Assembly: GCA_004835665.1 (NCBI GenBank)
Contig: RBKR01000001.1
Coordinates: 1,674,001 to 1,738,000, forward strand
Source of the DNA: Phoma sp. XZ068
Taxonomy: Eukaryota; Ascomycota; Dothideomycetes; Pleosporales; Didymellaceae
Reading direction: 5' to 3'
Length of the DNA stretch: 64,000 bases
Below are positions 30,143 to 41,337 of this stretch, in pieces. Position 1 is the first letter of the stretch. Every line of letters starts with the position of its first letter. The notes below the pieces were generated by a model. That model ran no database searches. It saw only the letters and a program-made list of their open reading frames with translations, and was not told the origin of the DNA. The position numbers and the translations under genes are program-made.

Positions 30143-32814
30143 TCAGGACCCGACACTACCACCTGTCTTGAGAGCCTTATCTTTATCAAGGACCTCCACC
30201 TTCCTGCTCAAAAGACCTCGAAGTTCAGGGCTGATAACCTTCGCTTCTTCGCCCTCTTCCGTACTTGCTTGCTTGCCCTTGTCCGTACCTGACGATGAAG
30301 CCTGCGTGGTCGAATCTGAAGTCTTAGGCATGGGCCCTGGTCCAGAAGCTATCACAGCGGTCTGTTTCCTCTGCCTTGCCTGCGGGGCAGAGGGAAAGTT
30401 GCCCTTCTTGTCGACTGTCTCAACCGTCCTTTGGAATCTGCGGAAGAGTGACTCGGCGCGTACCAAAGTCGACTCCAGATCCATAGTCCCGGAAAGTTCA
30501 TTTACTGCCACCAAGTTAGTAATGCTGGTTCGTGCTTTGGACGTGAATTCACTTACCATATTTGAGCACCTCGTCAAAGTGCTTCAGATGCGCAAGTATG
30601 ACGTCGCGATGCTTCTCCAGGATCGCAAGCGCAATGAAGATATGAAAGTTGCTGCTATAGTAGTCGGTCCATAGCGACTCCCACAGACGCAGAACGTCCG
30701 CCCACTCGAATTCGCGCTTGTACCAGACAAGCAGCATCCGGAAGAAGAAAAAGAAGTTCGTCGAGTCGGCAGACTGAAGATGAAGGTAGAGCTTGGGGTC
30801 CATGAGCTGTACCAGATGGTCAAGTGTCGTGAGCTGCTTGCGCATACCAGATTGGTCACGAAGAAAGTTTCGCTCCTGCACGTTTGTCAGCCTCAAAGTC
30901 CCTTCCAGCAAACGGAAACGTACCATGCGGTCCATGAATCCAACGAAGCCCCAGAAGGCGATCGCGTCATCCTGCATGACTGCGTAGATAGGTGCAAGTA
31001 GATCGCTCATGCCCTGCACGTAGCCAAGGTCCTTGTTGTACTCATTATAGGTCAAGAGCATGTCCTTCATCTGCTCCAAGTGCACGTTAGTGCCAACGTC
31101 CGCGAAAGGCGAGTCGGGATCAGGATGAGGAATGTCTTCTCCCTCGAAGATTGGAATGGTACGATCTGTTCGGTGCACATCCTTCTCTATTGAACGCACC
31201 CCATCGAATGGGGACAAGTTAGCCGAGTCCTGTATGCATGTTGAGTCATTTAGTGGCACATACCTATGCGGTTCTTCTGTTCCTTCCACCACTCAGCCTG
31301 CTCTTCGGTTTGATGGCCTTCGACCATGCGCTCCCACCATGCACCCTTGAGGCGGATGTACTCGTCCCGACGACTATTGAGATTCGCGCGGCGTTCTTCC
31401 TCATTGCTGTCCCAGTCGTAGACACCGAGAAGGAAGAGCCAGGCTTCTTTTCTTACGCCATCATCCGGGTGAAGGCCACCGTGGAATATCCGCTCTTTGA
31501 CCTCGTCTGGTGTCAGCTGCAGTCGACCAGTGCTATCGAAGAAACCCTTCCACTCTTCTAAAGTGACTGGCTTCCTTCGATCTGCCATGGTCATCCTGTC
31601 CATATCGAGAATCTCAAAGTCACCAAGATCGCCTTGCTCCATAGCTAGAACGTCCTTCGCCGTCCAGATGCGCTGATTTCGTTCCCGCTCGCTTTGCTCA
31701 GCAATGCCCATGGCCCACCTCGCCAGATAGATGCGTGCACTGTCGAACTCGTCTTGTAGGGTCTGCACTTCCGGATTCTGGATCAGGCGCCTAACCTGAG
31801 GTGGGATCTTGGGGTTTTCGGCCACGGCCTGAGCAGTCTTCCTTGTAAACGTTGTTACCTGACTGAGCTTCTCGAGGATGTTCCATCTTGCCTCCTTCAA
31901 TGCCTTTGTGACTGGATCCATGCCCCCATCCCGCCTGCCCGGCGTCTGTGCCGACGAAGCCTCGCCGTCCTTATCTTTCTTTGTTGCTCCAGGCGCATTT
32001 TTGCCGAATGCCTGCTTGTCGTCTTCCGTAGGTTCGATGAGGTATATGCTGGGATCGGCACCAGATCGTTCGATGGTCACGTATCGCTTCAACCATCGCA
32101 GGACCTCATCGCCGCCCCAGAACATGCCCCCGCCATCACCAAAGGGATCAAAGGTCTCTCTGGCCAACTTTTTCCTCTGCAAAATAGTCGACTGGCATTC
32201 GCTATCGTGGAAGAACAGGGCAGGGAAGCTGTCGCCTGCGCGTGTGTTCACTACGACACTCCCAAACCACCATCCTAGACTTGGCGGCCGTACCAACAGG
32301 GAGTATATCTCACTGACGGGTATAGCGAAAGCATAGCCGGGTGTGACGGTATGCGAAGAGGTAGTCGGCGGCGGAGGCACAAGGTATGAGGTCTTGGGAG
32401 GCGACGCTGAGTCGGAGAGGTCGACCTTCACGTAGGTATCGTAGGCATCACCCAAGCCAGACTCTGGCATCCAGGCAAGGAGTAGCGACGACGAGCTGAC
32501 GCTTTTCGAGGACGAAGACGAGGTCGGGCGCGCATCGTTTGTGTTTTTGGGCGACTTCTGCTGTACGAGTGCTACGAAGCCTGGTATGTTGTCTTTGGCG
32601 GAGGGTGAGGGGTGGACGTATACCTGCTGGATCAGCTTCACGCCACTGGTCACAATAAAAGAAGTTGACGCACTTTGCTCTTAGTGTACAGTAATTTCAC
32701 TCCCTTCCCGCTTTCAGTGTGTCTTATTGTGTTGTACTCGCCCTCCTCATCATCACTCATGTCATAGAACGAAGCGGATGGCGAGGGCGGACTCGGTGGA
32801 CCCGGAGAAGCCAT
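30143..32814 (-). CDS. GYP7: TBC-domain Rab GTPase-activating protein, Gyp7 type
   Basis: Five exons: 32814..32674, 32623..31264, 31186..30924, 30875..30557 and 30504..30143, giving 814 residues. Gyp7 stimulates GTP hydrolysis by Ypt7/Rab7 and so limits vacuole and late-endosome fusion. The start is in GCCATGG. The N-terminal half is a lipid/Rab-binding-like region (KVYVHPSPSAKDNIPGFVAL). The TBC domain starts near GLHPDDGVRKEAWLFLLG; the arginine finger is Arg506 in EKDVHRTDR and the glutamine finger Gln558 in YVQGMSDL, so the catalytic pair is intact. Further TBC signatures are DPKLYLHL, FRMLLVWYKREF and DVLRLWESLW. The tail after about 700 is Lys/Glu/Ser-rich. Introns are 50, 77, 48 and 52 nt. 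The 48-nt intron has no stop and keeps the frame if retained. Intron 1 ends in tandem acceptors (CAGCAG). Confidence 0.92.
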
Positions 32815-33271
32815 GGCGGGGCAAATAGGCTGCAACAACCGCCGTTGTCTGCGTGTGTAACGTTAAGAGAGCCGAGAAAGGTATCTTGAGTATGTGTTTG
32901 AGCGTGGTATGCAGTAATCTAGGTGGGTTACGGCTCATGAGGCAGGAGCACATGAAAGTGGCTGCTCCTTGTAGGTAGTAGTGACCTCCGCAGCTAGTCA
33001 GCGGGCCATGACGTTGCTTGTGTGGCGCACGCGGGGAACGCGTTGAACCAAGATGCGCGCTTTGCAAAGATACTTTGAATATTCTAACACGGGTAAAGCT
33101 TGCGAATGTGCGTGTACTGTATATTGTCTGCTACGTATAGCCGGCGTAAAGCAGCTGTATACTCCACAGGTGACCCCAAACGCCATGCTGCCGAGTCGCA
33201 GACTATGCAACATCCAATCCTGTAAATGCCCTGCAACTCCAAGTGCGCCATTACCGTATGTACAACAAAGC
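32815..33271. other. Intergenic region between GYP7 and MSO1-type genes
   Basis: 457 bases between two minus-strand genes; promoter of the Gyp7-type gene and 3' UTR of the Mso1-type gene. No gene seen. Confidence 0.45.
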
Positions 33272-34111
33272 TCAACGCATGCGCGGTCCACTCGGCAGAC
33301 CGACTCGTCCTCCCCCTGGCGGTGCGCGCTGCGGTGGGCCGCCACCATAGTTTCCTGCTGCATATGGGTCGTAGTCTCCGGACGGTCCTTGCTGTCTTCC
33401 TCCACCGCTGCTGCCAGTTGAGTAGCTCCGCTCGTCAGGGTAGGGTGGTCGGCCTCCAGGAGCAGGCCGTTCGTAGGAGCCCCTTGCAGGTGGCCCTGAG
33501 CCAACCGATGATGTGCTTTGCGCGGGGCTGGTTGACCTCCCCGATCCCCATAATCGCTGCTTGAGCCTCTCCTGCGCCGTCGTGCCTGATCCTGCGCTCG
33601 GTGGCGGGGAAGGGTCAGCGCCTGCACGTCCTCCTGAAGCCACGGAGCTCTGGTAGCTTCCAGCTCTTTGACTGGGCAATGGTCTGCCCTGAACCTGTGG
33701 TTCTGGCGTCAAGGAACTGCCCAGGCGACCCTGAAGCGGCCGTGCACCTCCTCCTCTGGCTCCTACGCCTCGGCGCAGCGACAGAGGCTCCTGCGCTTGC
33801 TGCTGTGGCGCCGGATTGTCCCATAGATCACTCAACCCTCCTCCTCCACGTCCCATAGGGGCCGCCTGGCCTTGCTGCCGCCCGGCTGAGGACACAAATT
33901 GCTGCGCCGGCTGGGGTTGCGGGGCTCGTGGATCGGGTGGTAGCCATTGCGGAAATGGGCGACCTTTTTCAGTGTAGTACGCGCGGAGGACTCGAGAAAT
34001 GTGTGAATCTTCCTCTGTGTCGCCGTCGTTCTCGTCTGAGAGCAGCTGCCGGCGCAGGTTGGTGTACCGTGACGTAGTATTAGTGAGGAGGTTGTTCAGG
34101 TACGACGACAT
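33272..34111 (-). CDS. MSO1: Mso1-type Sec1-binding exocytosis protein
   Basis: Single exon, 279 residues. The first ~60 residues (MSSYLNNLLTNTTSRYTNLR, then DTEEDSHISRVLRAYYTEKG and PFPQWLPPDP) match the Sec1-binding segment of Mso1 proteins as I recall it. In yeast Mso1 binds Sec1 and the exocytic SNARE complex at sites of polarised secretion. The remaining ~210 residues are Gly/Pro/Gln/Arg/Ser-rich and disordered, with a short conserved-looking SDLWDNPAP and AQERLKQRLWGSGR near 180, and a Gly/Pro/Arg tail. It is a soluble or peripheral membrane protein. It lies upstream of, and parallel to, the Gyp7-type gene, so two membrane-traffic regulators are adjacent. Confidence 0.82.
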   Translation of the reverse strand: MSSYLNNLLTNTTSRYTNLRRQLLSDENDGDTEEDSHISRVLRAYYTEKGRPFPQWLPPDPRAPQPQPAQQFVSSAGRQQGQAAPMGRGGGGLSDLWDNPAPQQQAQEPLSLRRGVGARGGGARPLQGRLGSSLTPEPQVQGRPLPSQRAGSYQSSVASGGRAGADPSPPPSAGSGTTAQERLKQRLWGSGRSTSPAQSTSSVGSGPPARGSYERPAPGGRPPYPDERSYSTGSSGGGRQQGPSGDYDPYAAGNYGGGPPQRAPPGGGRVGLPSGPRMR

Positions 34112-34890
34112 GGTGCTGCGAGATCGAAGTGAGTGCTAGGTCGTGTGCGTAACAGGCGGCTAAAGTACCTTTATTAGGGAGTATGAGCGCGCATGCACAG
34201 GTGGGGTGGTGCCTCGAGGTAAGTGGTGTGGAATGGTTGCGGGCTGTTCCACTTGCTCGGCGCCCAAAACACCGACCAAGTGCTCGAAGCGAAATGAGCT
34301 GCACTTCTTCATGCTAACTACCACTGAGTCTGTCAACGCTGGAACATTGTTTCATACTTCTATGCATCACAATGCCACCTCCTGAGCTTAGATAAAGTCG
34401 AGATACAGTTGTGACGCCAAAGCATCGTTGAGGACCTTCACAGCACCAATTGGGCAGCTTCGCCCCAGACCTCGAGCTTGAGCCGACCACGACATATCGA
34501 TCATCTTGGAACATATAGGCGGGCTCACACTCAAGCAAACAAGGGGAAGCCATGATGGACTCTCGATTCGAAACAGCATGAAACAACATAATGGACGTCA
34601 TCTCTACTCATGATACCAGCATGAACATAACAAAGGCCGCATTGCTCCAAGGTCTCGCAATGATTTCGAATAGATATATAAGGTAAATCTTCGATCCTCG
34701 AAGGCTTACCTGTGCCTGAAAGCCCATAGTATATCCGACGTAGTTGTGGGCTGTCAAGCAGGCATACAGTCACGTGCCATGAGGTTTGCCTTTACCAGGT
34801 CGAGGGTCCTTAAGATCACTCTTTCCTGGCTTTACACACGCAAAATACCCAAGGCTGACGCTCATTTAGCAAGTTTCTTGCTCGAGAGCC
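34112..34890. other. Divergent intergenic region (MSO1-type / 2EXR genes)
   Basis: 779 bases shared as promoter space by two divergent genes. No coding region or clear regulatory motif identified. Confidence 0.45.
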
Positions 34891-35622
34891 ATGTCAGTTC
34901 ACTTCGAGTACTTCACTTATCTTTCTGCAGAGCTACGCGCAATTATATGGAGTTTTTCCATTCGACAAGAACATGTCAATAAGCACGATGTCGACCATTG
35001 TAAACTGCCTCGACGACTTGAATTCTATAACCATGATCCTGCAACGGACTCGGTCTCTATTGCCATCTCGCGCTCGTATCCAACGCTTTTCGCTGTGTGT
35101 CGTGAAGCACGTTACGAGGCGGCAAAAATCATGGAGTGCATATGGGTTCCGGTCTATGGTCGTTCAAAAAGTCCCACGGAGCCTAATCATACGGCTCAAT
35201 TTGAGATATGTATAAATTTCAGTTTGGATACAATCAACCTCCGCGCTCGATTTCCCATACCAAAACCGCCAGGCCCATCGACACTCCGTCCCAATCCAGA
35301 ACAACATCGCTTGGACAGGCTCGCCCGATTGCTTGACTCGAATACCCTCCAGAGAATAGAACGTATTGTGATCGATGCCCAACCGCCGGCATCTCAGTTT
35401 AGGCTAGAGATAGATGCATGGTGGAAAGGAGAAGGCCTAGAGATCTTCTGTCCCGGAAGGTTAAAACAAGTCATCATCATAACAAGAGAACAGTCGGAAG
35501 GCTCCTCCAGAAACTATCCGAGATGGCTGGAAGCAGCGGTAAAGGACGAAGTGCACGACAGATGGCATCAAAGAGGGAGAATGGACAAGCCAAAGATAGA
35601 AACCCTGGACCTGTGGCAGTAG
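34891..35622 (+). CDS. 2EXR-domain fungal protein of unknown function
   Basis: Single exon, 243 residues. It opens with FEYFTYLSAELRAIIWSFSI, the hydrophobic LPxELRxxIW signature of the fungal-specific 2EXR domain, followed by the typical TLFAVCREARYEAAKIM helix near 68-85. The C-terminal half (LQRIERIVIDAQ, then LKQVIIITRE) continues the expected alternating strand pattern. 2EXR proteins are greatly expanded in Pezizomycotina; their molecular role is not established. No signal peptide or membrane helix is visible. The start ATG is preceded by GAGAGCC. The deubiquitinase gene follows 323 bases downstream on the same strand. Confidence 0.78.
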   Translation: MSVHFEYFTYLSAELRAIIWSFSIRQEHVNKHDVDHCKLPRRLEFYNHDPATDSVSIAISRSYPTLFAVCREARYEAAKIMECIWVPVYGRSKSPTEPNHTAQFEICINFSLDTINLRARFPIPKPPGPSTLRPNPEQHRLDRLARLLDSNTLQRIERIVIDAQPPASQFRLEIDAWWKGEGLEIFCPGRLKQVIIITREQSEGSSRNYPRWLEAAVKDEVHDRWHQRGRMDKPKIETLDLWQ

Positions 35623-35945
35623 ATTGGACCGGCACAAGTCCTGTCCTACACTTCTAGGTCTCTCTTTTTATGGCCAACAATACATCAAGAGGCGTTGAGT
35701 CTAATCTCGAAAAGTCTTTGTTCACCAGAGAGTACTCCATGACATCGTGACAACAAAGTCCAAGTAACAATCACGGTTGAGTTGAACAAAGACTGAAAGA
35801 GCAGAAGACTCTTGCGCCGACAAATTCTTAAGCAAGCCTGTTTGCCTACTGTGTTGCTTCTCGACCATCTAGCAGACGTCGACTTTCGCACGGTGCTCTC
35901 TCTTGCAATATCATTTCGCGTAACATCGACTTTGCTGTCAGCAAA
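35623..35945. other. Short intergenic region before the USP gene
   Basis: 323 bases between two plus-strand genes. Nothing recognised. Confidence 0.4.
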
Positions 35946-37690
35946 ATGGCTAGAGCATCACCCCAAACCCTAACTCAACGCGAGAACCGGAGGATCGCCA
36001 ATGGAATCAGTAAATCATGGAGAATAACACGCGAGAGCAGACGACCAAGAGGGCTGAGAAACAACGGGAACAATTGTTATCGCCATGCTGCTCTTCAAAC
36101 CTTACTTCACCTTCCACGCTTCCTAAACTGGATTCGCCAGCACAGCGAGCCTGGTCAGAAATGGCCTTGTAATGAAGCTCATTCGCAGGTGCTTCGTGAT
36201 GCCGAGGAGAATGATGACTCCCCAGTACTGAAAAAAGCAAATGAAAGTTTACAAGGGGCATGCGTGCCTTGTCTGCTCCAAAATCTGGCTGCCGATTATT
36301 GGGGAAAGAATGACAAAGACGATGATAGAAAACTCAACCCTGCAATGTTTCTACACAAGCAAAAAGCGATATTCCCTATTCACAGGCTTGCAGAACGCTA
36401 CTTCTGCTACAATCCTGGCGACCTGGACGGAATCTCCGATAGCGAAGGTGATACTGATGAAACCGCAAGAAAACGGAACATGACTGCTCAGCAAGACGCA
36501 AATGAGTTTATGCTACATCTTTTGGGTCTGGGATGCGAGTCAAGCGTTGAAAATCAGTAAGTGAGCAATCTTGTGCCTTTATGTAGTATCATTAACCAGG
36601 GCTTAGGCCACACCGGCTTGCACAGTACAATGCACTCTTCAAGACTATTTATGAAGAAGAGAAAATCTGTAACAAGTGTAGAAGGAAAACTCGACGAAAA
36701 GTGGAAAGCTTCGGGCAAATCGTCAAACCACGTGTGAAAGGTCGCGATACTCTCGAACTTGCCTTTGGCAGAGCGATGAGAGAAGGCTCGTTGAAGTCAA
36801 ACACCAACGCTAACCCGGCCAAGAACAATCATGTCCAATGCCCGAAATGCAACAAGAAGGCTGTTAACCTAAATTCAACTATGCGCATTGAGCGTGCTCC
36901 CGAGTACTTGTGCATTCACATTAACTTGTTTGTCAGAGACGATTCTGGGAGGGTATCGAAGAATCAGAAAGCAATGCAGATTCCCGATATCCTAGACCTC
37001 ACGAAACACGTCAAGACGGCCCAAACGGTTACAACCGCACCACTACGCTACAAGCTCATCGGCGTTGTCTATCATTCAGGCAAAGGAATTTCCTCTGGCC
37101 ACTACACCGCAGGAGTCACCGGGCCTGAGCCAGCAACTGGTGAGACATCGAAAGCACGTCGAGTGAATCAGTTCTTTGTAAACGATGAGACGGTCCATGG
37201 TTGGAGCAATGATTCGCAGGAGAATGTCTTGACAGCCAATCCCGAGAAGCGCAATGGTATGACATTCAACCCGTACATGTTATTCTACGAATACATCACA
37301 AACAACGAAGAAGAAAACGATGTAACACCCAAGACCAATAAAATCGTTAAGGCAAAATCCAAGACCAATGAAGACTCTGAGGGAGAAGCCAACACCGACG
37401 ACGACCAGACAAACCCACAGACCAACAACAACAACGTTCAGCGAAGCCCCAAGGCCAGAAAGGGCGCCAAGGCAACACTTGCAGCCAAAAACGGCGTTAA
37501 TAAAACATCCAAGGCCAAGAAAAACGTTTCGGTATCACCCAAGATCACAGGAAGCGTTAGGGTAACAGCTGAGATCACAAGAGACGCGGTGGTGACATCC
37601 GCGTCCAACGAGGGGGGTTCTATTGGTGAGCGACTTAGACACGGGGGTCTTAGGAGGAGTGGAAGAGGCAAGCGTAACGACCGCGTGTAG
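35946..37690 (+). CDS. USP-family ubiquitin-specific protease (peptidase C19)
   Basis: Exons 35946..36556 and 36607..37690 (50-nt intron, GTAAGT donor, TTAG acceptor) give 564 residues. USP enzymes remove ubiquitin through a Cys-His-Asp/Asn triad. The Cys box is GLRNNGNNCYRHAALQTLL with Cys44; it differs from the usual GNTCYMNS. QQDANEF lies at 182-188. A zinc ribbon is formed by Cys225/Cys228 (ICNKC) and Cys282/Cys285 (CPKC). The His box is SGKGISSGHYTAGV with His369, followed by FFVNDETV and MLFYEY. The catalytic set therefore looks complete, in a compact domain. The last ~150 residues are Lys/Asn/Thr-rich with loose repeats of a PKxxKxxKA type and are probably disordered and DNA- or RNA-attracting by charge. 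The substrate is unknown. Confidence 0.85.
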
Positions 37691-38434
37691 TGTTTATCTT
37701 CCAGGTTTAGTTATTATAGTGTAGTTGACTTACCAGTTATGATGTAGAGAAAGGATTCATTTCATGCCATGCAAGGATCGTATCTTGAGGTCAGCTGTGA
37801 ATCGTTCCATCTTGGATATCACATGTACTCCGCAAGCCATCACCAATAGGCTATACCTCAATGATTCCAGAAAAGCAGCGGATGTAACACCAAGATGCAG
37901 GACAAAGGAAACTACGATCGCGAAGCCAATCCCCCCTGATGCCATTGGCCACGAGTGTGCTGGCTGAGGCCCGCTGCCCGATTTCCGTTCTACACGAGCA
38001 AACACAGCGAGACAAAGTCGGCTATCAAGGCCGTAACGTGGCGTCCAGCGATACATGCCTTTGTCTGGGTTTTAGTGGATGTATTCCACCATTTCGAGGG
38101 TCTCGGGAATAGCGAGACATCCTCTGTACGTTATAAACGCCGCTGTCTCTGTTGTTCCTTTGATAAAGCACTGCTATTGTTGGCAACGCGGCTTGTTATT
38201 GTTATGTAGGAAGACAAAGCGATGCAAGCAAAGAACAAAAGTGCTTTAGATGAATACAAAAATGCTTGGCTACGAATTTGCTCAGACTTGCTTTCGAGAA
38301 TTATTGCATTGGACCCAGCCGAAGCCTGTAGAGATAGCTCTAACTCAAGCGGGGGAGCATGAATTGCATAAAACTGAACGTTACATCAAGATCGGTCCCA
38401 TTGAGCTCTTCAGCCTCCTGCCTTCGAAACTACC
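37691..38434. other. Convergent intergenic region
   Basis: 744 bases between the 3' ends of two converging genes. No gene seen. Confidence 0.45.
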
Positions 38435-40903
38435 TCAAGTATTGTTAAGCAAGCTTTCCAGAAGCTTTCTGTCATAATCACATTCCTTTTCTTGCGCCCT
38501 ACCATCCGCTGATTCATTGTTCTCATAAGCTCTGGCCCCTTCAAGTGAGTGCTCCTGACGTGAGCCGCTAGCTGTGTTCTCCGCAAGCTCTTTATCCGGA
38601 CCGTAAACCAGACTATCGCTCTCCGCTTCCATGTCATCACGTATGCAAGGAGCATCGGGAGTTGCAGCTGTCTCGTCAGGATCCCAAACCGGGATATCGC
38701 CGTTCAACCCTCCTTGCTGTAGTGACGGTTGGGATAGCGGCGAATGCAATGGTGCATAAGGAACTGCAGCCGTTTCTTCAGTAGGTGGTTGCGCTTGGAT
38801 GTTTTGTGGCTGTGTCGATCCAGTCTCTCCCATTGGAGTGTCCCCGAATATCGTACTGCTCTCCGAAATTCTGCGCGAAACCGGCTCGTGAGACTGTGAC
38901 TTGGAGCCCACTTCAGAGATACTGTTTCTGCTAGCCTGCTTGTGCACAGCTGGTGCTGAGAGAGGATACCCTTGTGCAAGGCGAGTCATCGGACCCTTAT
39001 TGCACAGACTGATTGGTACGTTCTGTGATTCCCATAGTTTTCGCTCTGTAGAAGCTGGTTCAATCTTGGCTGCTTGCAACTTCTAGTACGCATCAGGATT
39101 CCGCTCATATAGTGGACGAGACTTGTGACCCTGTGTACCTGTCGATGATGGGTTATTGACCAAGTCGATGGGATGTTGCTCCATCTTCTTGGGTGGAGGC
39201 GTAGCGCTGCCTTTGTCGGTCAAGTCGGGCTCAGCTGGCACTCTGGCCACGCAGTTCTCCACCCGAGGTCTATTCCAAACGTTCTCATCCATGAGCTCTA
39301 AGACATTGCTGCGCTGATCCAACACTGAAGTCAACATAGACTCCTCGAGGCTTAAAGAGTTGAAACCGGTTGATACTTTCTCGCTGTGTGCCAGCTTTCC
39401 TCTGTAAGACCCACAATCCAGCTTGTCGACAGCAGAATCCTTTCTCGTAACCTCAGAGGGTTTGGATGGAGAATTCGCACTCTGAAGCCACTCTTTCACT
39501 ACGTCTTGCGCAGCAGGCTCTGTCCCATGCTTTTGAAGGAGCTTGTCTTTGATCTGAGCCATCGCTGCTTGAAGCTGATTGATCTGGTTCTCCAAATCCA
39601 GGTTCTTCTGTTGTACATCCTCGATGTGCTCAACGCCAACTTCTTCATCTAGTAGGCTACGATTCCTGGGGTGTGGGCTCCTGGGCGCTTCTGATGCAGG
39701 CATAAGAGGCTCAAGCGTGGGAGATCTGTGAGGCACCTCCTTCTTGTCTGAGCGGGGGGTAATAGGAGCTGATGGCATATCGCTAAGCGAGGGAGTTGCC
39801 GAGTAGCTGGTCTCAGATGTGGGACCTACAGACATATTCCTGCTCTGATCTTTCCGGAATCTCGTCGGATTAGTCACCATTTCCTTCGTGGACGTCTTCC
39901 GCGGACAACCGTTGATACAGCCATACAGCATACATGCCTCAGGCAAAGGGTCGTTTGCATGTATGCTGGCGGGGCAATACGATGTGCCTGAATCATTTCT
40001 GAGCGGATTCAATAGCCGCACTCCCCACCTGCGGTCACCCAAATCGATGAATTCAATCGTTCGGCCACTATTATCGAAGTCTTTCTCAAAAGCATACCTG
40101 ATGTCTCCGAAGCTATTCTCAGGCCAGCCATTAATGAAGTCGAGCATCGTATTTACGTCATCTACAAATTCGCTCCTCAGTATGAAGTCTGTTTCAATTC
40201 GGCTGTAGTCTACGTTGTACTGGTCTCTCTGCCTCTTCGGGTTTCGCCAATGAGTTGAAGGTGGAGGTGACGGCGCTCGACTAGTATGTGCGAAGGCCTC
40301 TGTGTCTGTTCGTTTGAGGCTGGTACGTTTCGAATCAGAGGATGCGGCAATCTGCTCATGAAAGAGAGGTGATGTGCGTTCTTCCTCATGTGTACTTGAC
40401 GTTTGGCGCACGAAAGCTAATGCTGATGGCACATATGCTAGCATCTTACCCTGCTCAGATGCCATATCCTTGTCGTTGCCTTTTGCGTGTTCATAAACAG
40501 CCTGCCGTGTTCCCCAGTTTGGTTTCAAAGCAGATTCCTGCGTTGCATCTAGTGCTTGTGTGAGCCTTCTCTCAGTCTTGTGGGCGGCTCTTCGGGTCCG
40601 TATCCTTTGTAAGCGGAGCTTATGCAGGTCTTCGTCATGAGCAACTTCGAGTTTTGTTCGCGTCTTTGTCTGCAGCTTCTTGTGGCGTTCGATCTCTTCT
40701 TCTTCGGTTTTGGCAGCTCTGAGCTCTTGCCAGCGGACGGCGGCTTCAGAGCCGTCATCTGCCGCAACGTTGGATAGGGCACTGGAGATGTCGTTGCTAT
40801 GCACAGTGCCTGGGATACTTTCGCCATGATCGCTCCGCGTAGTATTATCTTTAATTGAAGGAGACGTTCTTCGGTCTTGTTTTTTCAAATTGTAGGAAGC
40901 CAT
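38435..40903 (-). CDS. Unidentified protein with central globular block and coiled coil, 799 residues
   Basis: Exons 40903..39139 and 39069..38435. The start is in GCCATGG. A frame open from 40903 meets TAG at 39083-39085 and then continues in the same frame for 214 more codons. A 69-nt intron (donor GTACAC at 39138, CTGAT branch point, acceptor GCAG ending at 39070) removes the stop and keeps the frame, so one gene is more likely than two. The N-terminal ~200 residues are basic/Glu-rich and helical (TEEEEIERHKKLQ). A globular part near 225-330 contains DFINGWPENSFGDIRYAFE and DLGDRRWGVRLLNPL. A coiled coil lies near 430-465 (EHIEDVQQKNLDLENQINQL). The rest is disordered and rich in Ser, Pro and Glu. 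No known domain is recognised. Confidence 0.68.
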
Positions 40904-41337
40904 GGCATCAGCCGAGCTTTACCGTCTGGGATTTACGTTGTGCTCGGTGCAAAAACCGCCCAGAGCTGGTGGTGGTTGGCGGTTTTTTCCTTGAAACGAG
41001 TGTAGTTGATGCTGGACAAATAATGTGTAATGATGCGATATGTTACGGACGTAAAGCTTTTAGGGCTGTGGGAGGTGTGTTTACCATGGAACAGATTCAT
41101 ATCTAACGGAAGGCAGGTATTTCATGATGTCGCTTCCATCCTTAGTCAAACCTGCTATTTCAGTGAGCCACAACGAGGCAAACAAGGCAAGAGGTCCCTA
41201 AAACACACAATGGAAATAACGAGGGTCATGTCTGAGTTGAGCCTGTACTGCATAACTCCTGGCATCAATTGGAGTACTTCTTGTGCATCTACTCGATACA
41301 GACTCACCAATGAACAAGTCTCAGCTCCGCACTCACC
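40904..41337. other. Intergenic region
   Basis: 434 bases between two minus-strand genes; promoter of the upstream gene and 3' UTR of the FAH-family gene. Nothing else recognised. Confidence 0.45.

Noticed and set aside
39083..39085. Programmed stop-codon readthrough
   Set aside because: A canonical 3n intron explains the continued frame more simply; kept as an alternative in the findings only.
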